Assembly (NCBI GenBank): GCA_029213105.1
Contig: JARGNS010000158.1
Coordinates: 1 to 7,875 of the forward strand
Length of the DNA stretch: 7,875 nt
Source of the DNA: Planctomycetota bacterium
Lineage (GTDB): Bacteria; Planctomycetota; PLA2; JAEUHO01
Direction: 5' to 3'
The notes under the pieces were generated by a model, which saw only the letters and a program-made list of their open reading frames with translations, was not told the origin of the DNA and searched no databases. Positions 1-6,411 of the stretch are shown here, piece by piece. How positions within the stretch are numbered: position 1 is the stretch's first letter; each line of letters begins with the position of its first letter. Both the position numbers and the translations under genes were made by a program.

Positions 1-286
1 TGGGCAGCAGCAGGGCGGCGTCCGCACCGAGCCGGGCCAGCGTGCGACCGGCCTTCATGGGCGCACGCCGGCCCCGGCCGTCGCGCTCGCCGGTCGGCAT
101 GACGCCGTCGCGGTACGGCAGCCCCTCCAGGACGGACTGGGCCGCGGGCCCGCCGGACCACGTGATGCGGGTATCGGGCAGGGCGTGCCGCAGCGCCCGC
201 AACGCCGGCACGGCCATGACGGCATCCCCGAGGGGGTTGGGCAGGCGCACGAGCAGGTGCCGCGGGGCGGCGAGGGTGGCGCTCAT
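1..286 (-). CDS. waaF: Heptosyltransferase (GT9, WaaF-like), N-terminal part, cut by the window edge
   Basis: Only the first 95 codons are visible; the frame stays open to the left edge. Residues 11-33 carry the start of a GT9 heptosyltransferase: RLPNPLGDAVMAVPALRALR at 14-33 is close to the WaaF signature RLPNWIGDAVMATPALRALR. It is followed by a Rossmann-like stretch (TWSGGP, about 42-47) and an LARLGADAALLLP segment at 83-95. The family transfers L-glycero-D-manno-heptose from ADP-heptose to the inner core of lipopolysaccharide at the cytoplasmic face of the inner membrane. The start ATG overlaps the stop of the upstream glycosyltransferase (ATGA, 283-286), and GAGGGG lies 8 nt before it, supporting both the start and translational coupling. 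The match favours WaaF over WaaC, but the C-terminal half with the ADP-heptose site cannot be seen, so the acceptor heptose is not certain. Confidence 0.85.
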   Translation of the reverse strand, partial: MSATLAAPRHLLVRLPNPLGDAVMAVPALRALRHALPDTRITWSGGPAAQSVLEGLPYRDGVMPTGERDGRGRRAPMKAGRTLARLGADAALLLP

Positions 287-1284
287 GCGAGCAGCCCCTC
301 GACGGCCTCGACCACGCGCGGCCCCCATGCCTCGACGGACCAATGCGCCCGCACGTCCTCGCGCCCGGCCGCCCCCATCGCGCGCCGACGCTCGGGGTCC
401 CCCATCAGCTCGACGATGCCCTCGAGGAACGACTCGCGATCGGCGGCGACGAAGCCCGTCTCGCCGTGCACGACCTGATCGACCTGCACCCCTACCGCGC
501 TCGCCACGACGGGGCGTCCGAGCGCCAGCATCTGCAGCACCTTGAGCCCGCACTTGCCGCGCGTCCAGGCGTCGTCGGGCAAGGGCGCGAGTCCGAAGTT
601 CGTGGCACCCAGATCACGCGCCCACGTGTCGAGCTGCCACGGCACGGTCTCGACGGGGATGCCCGGCGGGAACACGGGCTCCCGGTCGGCGATCACGCGC
701 AAGCGGAAGCGTCGTCCGGCCGCCACCAGGGCCGAGAGCACGAGCGCGCGGGCCTCGAGGTAGGGCAGCGTGGCCTGCGAGCCGATCCAGCCGATGATCG
801 CAAGGTCCCCGCCGGGCTCCCCCGCCGGCGGGCCGGCGGGCACGTCCACCGTCGTGGGCAGCACGACCGGATCGGCGCCGTCCTCGCGCGCGAGTGCGGC
901 GAGATAGGCGTTGCCGGCAAACACGCGGTCGGCGGCGCCGACGATGGCCCGGAAGCGACGACGCCGGGTGCGCGACGGCGTGGCCCCCCGGCGGCTGTCG
1001 CGAAACGGCAGGGCATCGTCGAAGTCGAACGCCAGCCGCCGCGCGCGCCGGCGCAGACGCGACAGGTCGTGCCGGTTCACGAGGCGCGAAGAGAGGACGA
1101 CGCCGTCGGCCTGGCTCGCGCGCTGCAGCGACGCACGGCGCGCCGCCAGGCCCTTCGACCACGGCACGATCTCGAGCGCGATGCCGGCTCCGGCGAGATG
1201 CTGCTCGTAGGCCCGCCAACGATGGCGTACGACCGGCCCCTCGGGGTCGGAGGTCAGCACGGCGAGGAGACGGGTGGCGATCAC
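283..1284 (-). CDS. GT4-type glycosyltransferase (GT-B fold), probable LPS core sugar transferase
   Basis: A 333-residue protein with a two-domain GT-B layout. The N-terminal domain (about 1-155) opens with LLAVLTSDPEG and includes FDFDDAL at 86-92, a motif typical of this GT4 subgroup. The C-terminal nucleotide-sugar-binding domain starts at about 160 with IGWIGSQATLPYL (164-176). It contains the GKCGLKVLQMLALGRPVVAS segment (243-262), with the lysine and surroundings usual in the donor-binding site, and ends with HGETGF at 273-278. The start is GTG, 9 bp after the stop of the preceding glycosyltransferase; no good Shine-Dalgarno sequence precedes it, so reinitiation by terminating ribosomes is likely. 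Its place in an operon for heptose activation, heptose transfer and core phosphorylation indicates LPS core or O-chain assembly, but donor and acceptor cannot be read from the sequence. Lysine is nearly absent (3 residues). Confidence 0.85.
   Translation of the reverse strand: MIATRLLAVLTSDPEGPVVRHRWRAYEQHLAGAGIALEIVPWSKGLAARRASLQRASQADGVVLSSRLVNRHDLSRLRRRARRLAFDFDDALPFRDSRRGATPSRTRRRRFRAIVGAADRVFAGNAYLAALAREDGADPVVLPTTVDVPAGPPAGEPGGDLAIIGWIGSQATLPYLEARALVLSALVAAGRRFRLRVIADREPVFPPGIPVETVPWQLDTWARDLGATNFGLAPLPDDAWTRGKCGLKVLQMLALGRPVVASAVGVQVDQVVHGETGFVAADRESFLEGIVELMGDPERRRAMGAAGREDVRAHWSVEAWGPRVVEAVEGLLA
295..300 (-). promoter_or_regulatory. Ribosome binding site of the heptosyltransferase gene
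   Basis: GAGGGG on the minus strand, 8 nt before the ATG at 286, inside the end of the upstream glycosyltransferase gene. It supports the start chosen for the partial heptosyltransferase. Confidence 0.55.
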
Positions 1285-1293
1285 GCCCAGACT

Positions 1294-2451
1294 CTACCCC
1301 TGCGGGGGGATGGCGGCGGCGCGCAGACGGCAGAGGTCCAGCACCTGATCCAGGCGCGTGGCCTCGCGGTTGCGCTGCGCCAGGTAGCGGGCGTCGTCCG
1401 AGGAGAAGGTGCGCATCTCGTCATCGGCCAGCACGCGCAGGGCCATGGCCACGGCCTCGGGATTGCCCGCCTCCTCGACGACGATGCCTCCGCGCTGCCC
1501 CATGACCTCGCGCACGCCGCCCTCGGGCGTCGTGATCACGGGCAGGCCCATCGCCAGGGCCTCGAGGCAGACCAGCGAGCAGGGGTCGTACCAGGTGGGA
1601 TGCAGGAGCAGGTCGGCCGCGGCGTAGAGCGGCCGCGGGTCGTCGAAGAGGCCTACCTCGCGCACCTGCCCCGCCACCCCCAGGCGACGGGCCAGCGCCC
1701 GCAGGGACGACGGCAACGACCCGCCCGCCACCACGAGGGCGACGGGACGCGGCAGCGCGCGCGTGACCGGCTCGGCCAGGGCCCGGATGGCGGTCTCGGC
1801 GCCCTTGAGCACGGGGTGGTGCGCCGAGAGCAGACCGACCAGGGGTGCTTCGAGCCCCCAGGACGCACGCAGGGCCGCCCCGGCCTCGGCGTGGGCTGCC
1901 GGGTCGAAGCGCTCCACGTCGACGCCGTTCACGACGACCTTCAGCCGCGAGGCGCAGGCGGGATACTGCGCGCGGATCGTCCCGGCGATCCACTCCGAGA
2001 CCGCGATGACCAGCGGGCCCTCGCGCCCGGCGAGCAGGGCCGCTTCGGCCTGCTGGAAGAACGCGTGCTTGCGACCGAACACGCGCCCCAGGCGCGTGAG
2101 CAGGCCGGCTCCGCCCGCCGCGAGATCCTTGCGCTCACGCGCGAGATCCACGAGGCCGCCATGCGGCAGGTACACGTCGCAATCCAGCGCATGGCGGATG
2201 GCGAACACGACGTCGCAGCCGGCGTCGCGCAGGGCCCGTGCGCCGTCGCGGGCAAAGGCCTCGTCGCGCTCGGGACGGGCGCGCGGCGCGGGCACGTGGA
2301 TCGTCTCGACGCCCTCGGGGGCCTGCCCCGAGAGGGTCGCGATGGCCGCGGCGTCGCCTGCCGCAACGCAGCGACGCACGAGCGCGAGCGTGTGCGCTTC
2401 GGCGCCGCCCGGCGTGCCGTCGTGGCGATCGAGCAGGACGCCGAGTTTCAC
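1294..2451 (-). CDS. GT4 glycosyltransferase, WaaG-like (LPS core)
   Basis: A 385-residue retaining GT4 glycosyltransferase. Visible motifs are the N-terminal PGGAE (14-18, glycine-rich loop), VSEWIA at 151-156, VVNGVD at 173-178 where the interdomain region begins, and HPTWYDPCSLVCLEALAMG at 284-302. The last holds the donor-binding EX7E-like element, with E297 as the conserved glutamate, and is followed by LPVITTPEGG. The overall order and length fit WaaG/RfaG-type enzymes, which add the first hexose to core heptose. WaaG usually has about 370 residues. The start is GTG, overlapping the TGA of the upstream waaP-like gene by 4 bp (2448-2451), so translation is probably coupled; only a weak GGA precedes it. 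The adjacent WaaP-type kinase supports a core role, because waaG and waaP are neighbours in enterobacterial core operons. The exact sugar donor is not determinable. Confidence 0.87.
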   Translation of the reverse strand: MKLGVLLDRHDGTPGGAEAHTLALVRRCVAAGDAAAIATLSGQAPEGVETIHVPAPRARPERDEAFARDGARALRDAGCDVVFAIRHALDCDVYLPHGGLVDLARERKDLAAGGAGLLTRLGRVFGRKHAFFQQAEAALLAGREGPLVIAVSEWIAGTIRAQYPACASRLKVVVNGVDVERFDPAAHAEAGAALRASWGLEAPLVGLLSAHHPVLKGAETAIRALAEPVTRALPRPVALVVAGGSLPSSLRALARRLGVAGQVREVGLFDDPRPLYAAADLLLHPTWYDPCSLVCLEALAMGLPVITTPEGGVREVMGQRGGIVVEEAGNPEAVAMALRVLADDEMRTFSSDDARYLAQRNREATRLDQVLDLCRLRAAAIPPQG

Positions 2452-3200
2452 GCGGAGTCCGTGGGCCGCGCGGCTTGACCGACGGGCGTCTGCGGCACGT
2501 GCCGCTGGATGCGCGCCATCGTGCGTCGCACCCGGCGCGCGAGGCCCGGGTAGACGCCGCGCCGGGGGATGCCCCGGCGGCGCATGTAGCGCAGCAGGAA
2601 GCGCGCCATGTGGTGCTTCGACGTGGTCCCCTCCGGGATCGACGAGAACATCGCGGCCAGGTCCTTCACGACGCGCGGCCCGAGCAGCCGGCGGTGCTTG
2701 CGAAGCCGCTCGAAGTCGATCAGGGCCACCTGGGCTCCGTCGTCGTCCATGCGGGCGAACACGTGACAGAGGTACAGATCACGGTGGTTCAGCCGTGCGT
2801 CATGCAGGCTCGCCACGGCATCGGCCAGGGCGGCGAAGACGCGCCGCACCTCGCGCGGCGACAGCACGGCCTCGCGCAGCAGATCGTCCAGGGGCCGGGC
2901 GGGCGCGAGATCGAGGGTGCCCACGAACGCGCCCAGCTCGGGATCGACACCGCGGAAGACGACCTCCGCCGTCGGCACACGCGCCTGCTGGGCGCGGGCG
3001 ATGCCCTCGGCCTCGCGCGAGCTGCGACGACGCTTCTCGCGCTTGACGAAGATGCGCAACGCCCCCGCCTCGAGCTCGAGGTTCGAGCGATCGCGCAGGT
3101 CGCGGATGCAGGTGGCCTGATCGACGACGTCTTGCAGCGTGCGCAGGCCGGATTCGGCCAGGCGCTCGCGGTACTCCTGCGGTGCAAGCAGGGCTGTCAT
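2448..3200 (-). CDS. waaP: Lipopolysaccharide core kinase, WaaP/Kdo-kinase family
   Basis: A 250-residue protein-kinase-like enzyme. The ATP-binding lysine is in LRIFVKRE (K53), an acidic partner is in SREAEG (E63 or E65), the catalytic loop is HRDLYLCH at 139-146 (D141), and the metal-binding aspartate is in ALIDFERL (D162, in the DFG position). VVKDLAAMFSS (177-187) matches the KDLA element after the DFG region in WaaP. HRDLYLCH is diagnostic for WaaP/RfaP, which phosphorylates core heptose I from ATP at the cytoplasmic side of the inner membrane and helps outer-membrane integrity. The ATG lies 3 bp after the stop of the preceding gene, with GGAGAA 6 nt upstream, a good ribosome binding site. 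The tail (about 205-235) is strongly arginine-rich, which could favour contact with anionic lipid, an inference. Which heptose is phosphorylated is unknown. Confidence 0.9.
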   Translation of the reverse strand: MTALLAPQEYRERLAESGLRTLQDVVDQATCIRDLRDRSNLELEAGALRIFVKREKRRRSSREAEGIARAQQARVPTAEVVFRGVDPELGAFVGTLDLAPARPLDDLLREAVLSPREVRRVFAALADAVASLHDARLNHRDLYLCHVFARMDDDGAQVALIDFERLRKHRRLLGPRVVKDLAAMFSSIPEGTTSKHHMARFLLRYMRRRGIPRRGVYPGLARRVRRTMARIQRHVPQTPVGQAARPTDSA

Positions 3201-3203
3201 GCG

Positions 3204-4469
3204 TCATTCTCCCAGGTGGCGGAACGTGCCACGGTGCTTGATCTTCTCGATGCGCTTGGCGATGGCCTCGAGGAACGGCTTGCCTCCGAGCAACGTGCCG
3301 CCGAGGTAGGCACGCACGATGGCGAGGCGAAAGCGCGGCTCGGTGTACGGGCGCAGGGACAACGCCAGGGCGGCGAGGCCCGGGGCGGCGGCCGCCGGCG
3401 ATACCCGTCGGGCCGCACGCTCGAGGCGCATGAGGTCGATGAACGTGATGGCGCCCGCCCCGCCGGCGGGCGAGCCATCCACGAGCAGGTGCCATGCCTG
3501 GAGGTCGCGGAAGAGGAACCGTGCGGAGTGCAGCGCCCGCACGGCCTGACCGATCCCGGCGGCCGCGTCGAGGCGCGCGCGGATGCTCATCTGCGGCAGG
3601 TGGTCGCGCAGCCAGTGATCGAGCCGTACGCCGGGCGCCTCCCGCGTGATCAACGCGCTGGCCTGGGCCTCCCCGGCGGATCCCACACCGGCGTACCAGG
3701 GCTCCGGCGCGCGGAAGCCCGCGGCCCGCAAGGCCACATGGTGCTCGAACTCGACGCGCGGATCGCGCTTGCGGACGGCCGGCACGCAGACCTTCACGTA
3801 GAGCGAGGTGCCCGCGACGGTGATCCGGCGCACCCAGCGGCGCGCGGTGCCCTCGACCATCTCGCCCTCGTCGGTGCTCGTCAGGCGCTCGAGGTCGAAC
3901 CAGCCGTGCTCGCGCAGCAGCGGCTGGGCACGCTCGAGCACGAGGCCCTTGGCGCCGTGGGCATCGAACGAGCGGACCCGGTCCAGGCCGCCGGCGGCGC
4001 CCGCCGCCGCCGCGGCGCGCGCCAGCAGTCCCGTCGCGGAGTGGGTCTTGGGGCGCCCGACGAAGGCCATCTCGATGCCGAGCCGCTCGTTCGTCTCGCG
4101 CTCGGGCAGCGTGCCCTCGCGGTAGTCGCTGCCCTTGGCGTGGACGTCCGGGCGGACGCGCTCGAGCAGGGCGTCGACCGTGTCGTCCCCGAACACGACC
4201 ACATGATCCACGCAGCCCAGCGCGGCGAGCAGCGCCGCGCGCTCTTCGGCGGGCACGACCGGGCGGCCACGTCCGCGCAGGCGCCGCACGGAGGCATCGT
4301 CGTTCACTCCCACGACGAGCAGGTCCCCCAGCGCGGCGGCGGATTCGAGCACCGAGACGTGACCGACATGCAGCAGGTCGAACGCGCCGTTGGTGAAGAC
4401 GATGCGCTGGCCGGCCGCACGCGCGGCGGTCAGGGCCTCCTGCAGGGCCGCGTCGTCGCACACGCTCAT
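3204..4469 (-). CDS. rfaE2: Fused RfaE2/HldE-type heptose-1-phosphate nucleotidyltransferase and WaaP-like kinase domain
   Basis: A 421-residue, two-domain protein in one uninterrupted frame. Residues 1 to about 155 form a complete cytidylyltransferase-fold domain of the HldE C-terminal/RfaE2 type: IVFTNGAFDLLHVGH at 23-37 holds the HxGH nucleotide-binding motif, then VGVNDDASVRRLRG (53-66), VHAKGSDY (109-116) and HSATGLL (143-149) in place of the usual STT motif. This domain makes ADP-heptose from heptose 1-phosphate and ATP. Residues about 180-421 resemble a WaaP/InaA kinase: LYVKVCV (K226), EFEHH (E240/E242), a catalytic loop FRDLQAWH at 320-327 (D322), and FIDLMRL with D345. The HRD histidine is replaced by phenylalanine. 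In most Gram-negative bacteria this nucleotidyltransferase is fused to a ribokinase-type domain or stands alone, so the partner here is unusual. The ATG overlaps the gmhB stop (ATGA), and GAGG lies 7 nt before it. Confidence 0.88.
   Translation of the reverse strand: MSVCDDAALQEALTAARAAGQRIVFTNGAFDLLHVGHVSVLESAAALGDLLVVGVNDDASVRRLRGRGRPVVPAEERAALLAALGCVDHVVVFGDDTVDALLERVRPDVHAKGSDYREGTLPERETNERLGIEMAFVGRPKTHSATGLLARAAAAAGAAGGLDRVRSFDAHGAKGLVLERAQPLLREHGWFDLERLTSTDEGEMVEGTARRWVRRITVAGTSLYVKVCVPAVRKRDPRVEFEHHVALRAAGFRAPEPWYAGVGSAGEAQASALITREAPGVRLDHWLRDHLPQMSIRARLDAAAGIGQAVRALHSARFLFRDLQAWHLLVDGSPAGGAGAITFIDLMRLERAARRVSPAAAAPGLAALALSLRPYTEPRFRLAIVRAYLGGTLLGGKPFLEAIAKRIEKIKHRGTFRHLGE
3207..3212 (-). 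promoter_or_regulatory. Ribosome binding site of the waaP gene
   Basis: GGAGAA on the minus strand lies inside the last codons of the fused nucleotidyltransferase-kinase gene, 6 nt before the waaP ATG at 3200. It is the best Shine-Dalgarno match in the operon and fixes that start. It also shows that the gene is translated from a message shared with the upstream gene. Confidence 0.7.
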
Positions 4470-5113
4470 GCACTGGCCTCATCTGCGGAGCGCTCGCACG
4501 GATACGCCGCGCCGGGCGCTTCGGGCAGGGGCAGGCCCTCGGCCCGCAGGATGAACAGCACGGCCTCGCGGAAGTCCCGCGCGACGAAGTCGGCGTCGTA
4601 GGGCCCCTGCACCGGCAGGCTCCACTTGTCACGCCCCCCGGCCAGCAGGATGCCGCGAGTCCCGGCGCGCTTGCCGGCGACGACGTCCCGCTCGCCATCC
4701 CCGATCGACCACGAAGTGGCCAGGTCGAGGCCGTGTTCCGCGGCCGCACGCTGCCACATGCCATCGGCCGGCTTGCGGTCGGGATGATCCACGTTGAACG
4801 GGGGCGTGGTGCCCTCGGGGTGGTACGGGCAGTAGTAGGTGTCGAGCAGGCTCACACCGACCGCGTCCAGCTCGGCGACGACGCGCCCGGCGACGGCCTC
4901 GTACTGCGCGACCGTGTAGCGACCACGGGCGATGCCGCTCTGGTTGGTGACGACGACCAGCACGAACCCGGCCGCCGCCAGGGCCCGCAGCCCCTCGGCC
5001 ACGCCCTCGAGCAGTGCCACGCCCTCCGGATCGGAGAGGTAGCCGGGATCGTGGATCAGCGTGCCGTCGCGGTCGAGGAAGATGGCGCGGCGAGGGGTCG
5101 TGAAGTCGTCCAT
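4466..5113 (-). CDS. gmhB: D-glycero-D-manno-heptose 1,7-bisphosphate 7-phosphatase (HAD-IIIA)
   Basis: A 215-residue HAD-superfamily phosphatase. Motif I is FLDRDGTL at 12-19 (nucleophile D14, acid/base D16), motif II is TNQSG at 56-60, the substrate-binding RKP is at 113-115, and motif IV is SIGDGERD at 136-143 (D139, D143). The family removes the 7-phosphate of heptose 1,7-bisphosphate, the step before the nucleotidyltransferase encoded by the next gene. The zinc loop is altered: CPYH at 95-98 keeps the first cysteine, but the usual later CxC before RKP reads HPD (110-112). The frame stays open far upstream, but the domain and codon pattern begin at this ATG, and the opposite-strand gene starts 49 bp away, so the short start is chosen. 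It is the first gene of the six-gene operon. The C-terminal 15-20 residues look like a disordered tail. Confidence 0.92.
   Translation of the reverse strand: MDDFTTPRRAIFLDRDGTLIHDPGYLSDPEGVALLEGVAEGLRALAAAGFVLVVVTNQSGIARGRYTVAQYEAVAGRVVAELDAVGVSLLDTYYCPYHPEGTTPPFNVDHPDRKPADGMWQRAAAEHGLDLATSWSIGDGERDVVAGKRAGTRGILLAGGRDKWSLPVQGPYDADFVARDFREAVLFILRAEGLPLPEAPGAAYPCERSADEASA
4477..4480 (-). promoter_or_regulatory. Ribosome binding site of the nucleotidyltransferase-kinase fusion
   Basis: GAGG on the minus strand, 7 nt before the ATG at 4469, inside the 3' end of gmhB. Together with the ATGA stop/start overlap it supports coupled translation of gmhB and the fusion gene. Confidence 0.55.
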
Positions 5114-5161
5114 GCGTCCCAGGATTCTACGCCGCGGCGCCGTGCTACCTTCCTCGAAGCC
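5114..5161. promoter_or_regulatory. Compact divergent promoter region between gmhB operon and secreted-protein genes
   Basis: These 48 bp are the only non-coding DNA between the two divergent transcription units, so both promoters should lie here or reach into the coding ends. On the minus strand TAGAAT (5129-5124) is one mismatch from a TATAAT -10 box and sits 10 nt before the gmhB ATG. On the plus strand TACCTT (5146-5151) sits 10 nt before the ATG at 5162. An 8-bp perfect palindrome, GCCGCGGC (5131-5138), lies between them. No convincing -35 box is seen on either strand. With boxes this close to the ATGs the transcripts would have almost no leader. The assignment is by pattern only. Confidence 0.45.
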
Positions 5162-6397
5162 ATGCGTCTCCTCGCTCTCTCCACGTTCCTGCTCGCCGCC
5201 GCCGCCCTCCTGCCGATGGGCCCGAGGCCCCCGTCCGCCGAGGCCAAGGGGGCGGGCAAGAAGCTCAAGCCGATGAAGGTCGCGAACGACGCCTACCCGG
5301 CGGCGTTCCGCCAGCGGGTCAACAAGGCCGTCGACAAGGGCGTCGAGTTCCTCATGGCCCAGCAATCGGTGGACGGCGCCTGGCCGGCGACGAAGGCCAT
5401 GCTGGAGCACCGCCTGGGCCACACGGCCCTCATGACCCTCGCCTGCCTCAAGGGCGGCATCACCGTGCGCGACCCCCAGATCCGCAAGGCCTTCAAGTGG
5501 ATGCGCACCCAGCCCCTCACCAAGACCTACGACGTCGGCGTGCTGCTCATGGCACTGCACGCGCTCTACTCCCCCAAGGACGAGGAACAGGTGGTCGAGG
5601 TGGACAAGTACGGCCACCGCAAGATCAAGGACCCCTGCCTCTCGGGCATGTCCAAGGCCGACCGCGCCTGGATGAAGAAGGCCGTCGACTTCCTGCTGGA
5701 GCACCAGCAGGGTGGCCATTGGCGCTACCCCGAGAAGGGCGTGGACGTCAGCAACTCGCAGTACGCCCTGCTCGGACTGTGGGCCGCGAGCCGCTGCGGC
5801 TTCAAGATCCCCAGCAAGGTCTGGATGGACTCGCTGGAGTGGCTCATGAAGAGCCAGGAGCGTCAGGGCCGCTCGGTCAAGCTGCTCGTCAACGAGGTGC
5901 GCGGCAAGTACCGCGTCGCCTGGACCGAGAACGCCCGGGCGCGGGGCTTCCGCTACATCCCCGGCACCGCGTCGCCCGTCACCGGGGCGATGACCACGGC
6001 CGGCATGGCGGGCATGGCCATCTGCCAGGATGAGCTCTGGGGCTCGCGCAAGTTCACGCCGAAGCTGCGCGCGGCCTCGCGCCGGTCGATCCGCGACTCC
6101 CTGGCGTGGATGCAGGACAACTTCGATGTGAGCCGCAACCCGGGCGAGCCCGGCGGCGGCTGGCACTACTACTACCTCTACGGCATGGAGCGCGCCGGCA
6201 TCCTGGCGCGCGCCCGGTTCATGGGGAAGTTCGACTGGTACAAGGACGGCGCCGACTTCCTGCTGCAGGCCCAGCGCTCCGACGGCGGCTGGTACCAACA
6301 GGACGACGTCCAGATCGACACGGCGTTCGCGATCCTGTTCTTGAAGCGCTCCACGAGCCGCACGCGCAACCCGGCGATCACCCCGAGCGGCGGATGA
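5162..6397 (+). CDS. Exported prenyltransferase/squalene-oxidase repeat protein (alpha-toroid), non-cyclase
   Basis: A 411-residue protein. It begins with a signal peptide (MRL, hydrophobic stretch to about 17, probable cleavage after AEA at 26-28) and then a lysine-rich linker. The rest is built of terpene-cyclase-like repeats: FLMAQQSVDGAW (63-74), FLLEHQQGGHW (about 177-187) followed by SQYALLGLWAASR, SLEWLMKSQ, GGGWHYYYLYGMERAG (331-346), and FLLQAQRSDGGW (366-377) with DTAFAILFL (386-394). The QxxxGxW-type elements are those of squalene-hopene cyclase and prenyltransferase barrels. The catalytic DXDD of the cyclases is absent (DVQIDTAF at the matching place), so a terpene cyclase reaction is unlikely. 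Secreted proteins of this kind are frequent in Planctomycetota and have no assigned role. The frame is open upstream, but the signal peptide fixes the start at 5162. It is probably co-transcribed with the next gene, 14 bp downstream. Confidence 0.85.
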   Translation: MRLLALSTFLLAAAALLPMGPRPPSAEAKGAGKKLKPMKVANDAYPAAFRQRVNKAVDKGVEFLMAQQSVDGAWPATKAMLEHRLGHTALMTLACLKGGITVRDPQIRKAFKWMRTQPLTKTYDVGVLLMALHALYSPKDEEQVVEVDKYGHRKIKDPCLSGMSKADRAWMKKAVDFLLEHQQGGHWRYPEKGVDVSNSQYALLGLWAASRCGFKIPSKVWMDSLEWLMKSQERQGRSVKLLVNEVRGKYRVAWTENARARGFRYIPGTASPVTGAMTTAGMAGMAICQDELWGSRKFTPKLRAASRRSIRDSLAWMQDNFDVSRNPGEPGGGWHYYYLYGMERAGILARARFMGKFDWYKDGADFLLQAQRSDGGWYQQDDVQIDTAFAILFLKRSTSRTRNPAITPSGG

Positions 6398-6411
6398 GCT
6401 AGGATGGGCCC
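6398..6411 (+). promoter_or_regulatory. 14-bp junction with ribosome binding site or leaderless -10 box
   Basis: Between the two secreted-protein genes the sequence reads GCTAGGATGGGCCC before the ATG. AGGA with a 7-nt spacer to the ATG is an acceptable ribosome binding site and is the simplest reading. TAGGAT, 6 nt before the ATG, also has the TAnnnT form of a -10 box in the position expected for leaderless transcription. The two cannot be told apart by eye. Confidence 0.4.

Noticed and set aside
343..2478. Open frame of 711 codons on the plus strand
   Set aside because: It lies opposite two glycosyltransferase genes with clear motifs. Its translation is rich in R, G, H, Q and A without any domain, the usual antisense shadow in GC-rich DNA.
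2238..4601. Open frame of 787 codons on the plus strand
   Set aside because: It is antisense to waaP, the fusion gene and parts of its neighbours. The composition is low in hydrophobic segments and no motif is seen, so it is a shadow.
2800..4764. Open frame of 654 codons on the minus strand in another frame
   Set aside because: It is out of frame with gmhB, the fusion gene and waaP, all of which have recognisable motifs; its product is arginine/alanine/proline repeats of no known type.
5131..5138. GCCGCGGC palindrome as a terminator or operator
   Set aside because: Eight bp without a loop or T-run cannot be a terminator, and such palindromes are common by chance at this GC content. It is mentioned only as part of the promoter region.
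4733..5161. N-terminal extension of the repeat-protein frame
   Set aside because: It lies opposite gmhB. The signal peptide starts exactly at the ATG at 5162, which would be internal and useless in the longer form.
5114..6298. Upstream extension of the gmhB frame by 395 codons
   Set aside because: The extension is antisense to the signal-peptide repeat protein and has no domain. HAD-IIIA homology begins just after the ATG at 5113, and the length of 215 residues fits the family.
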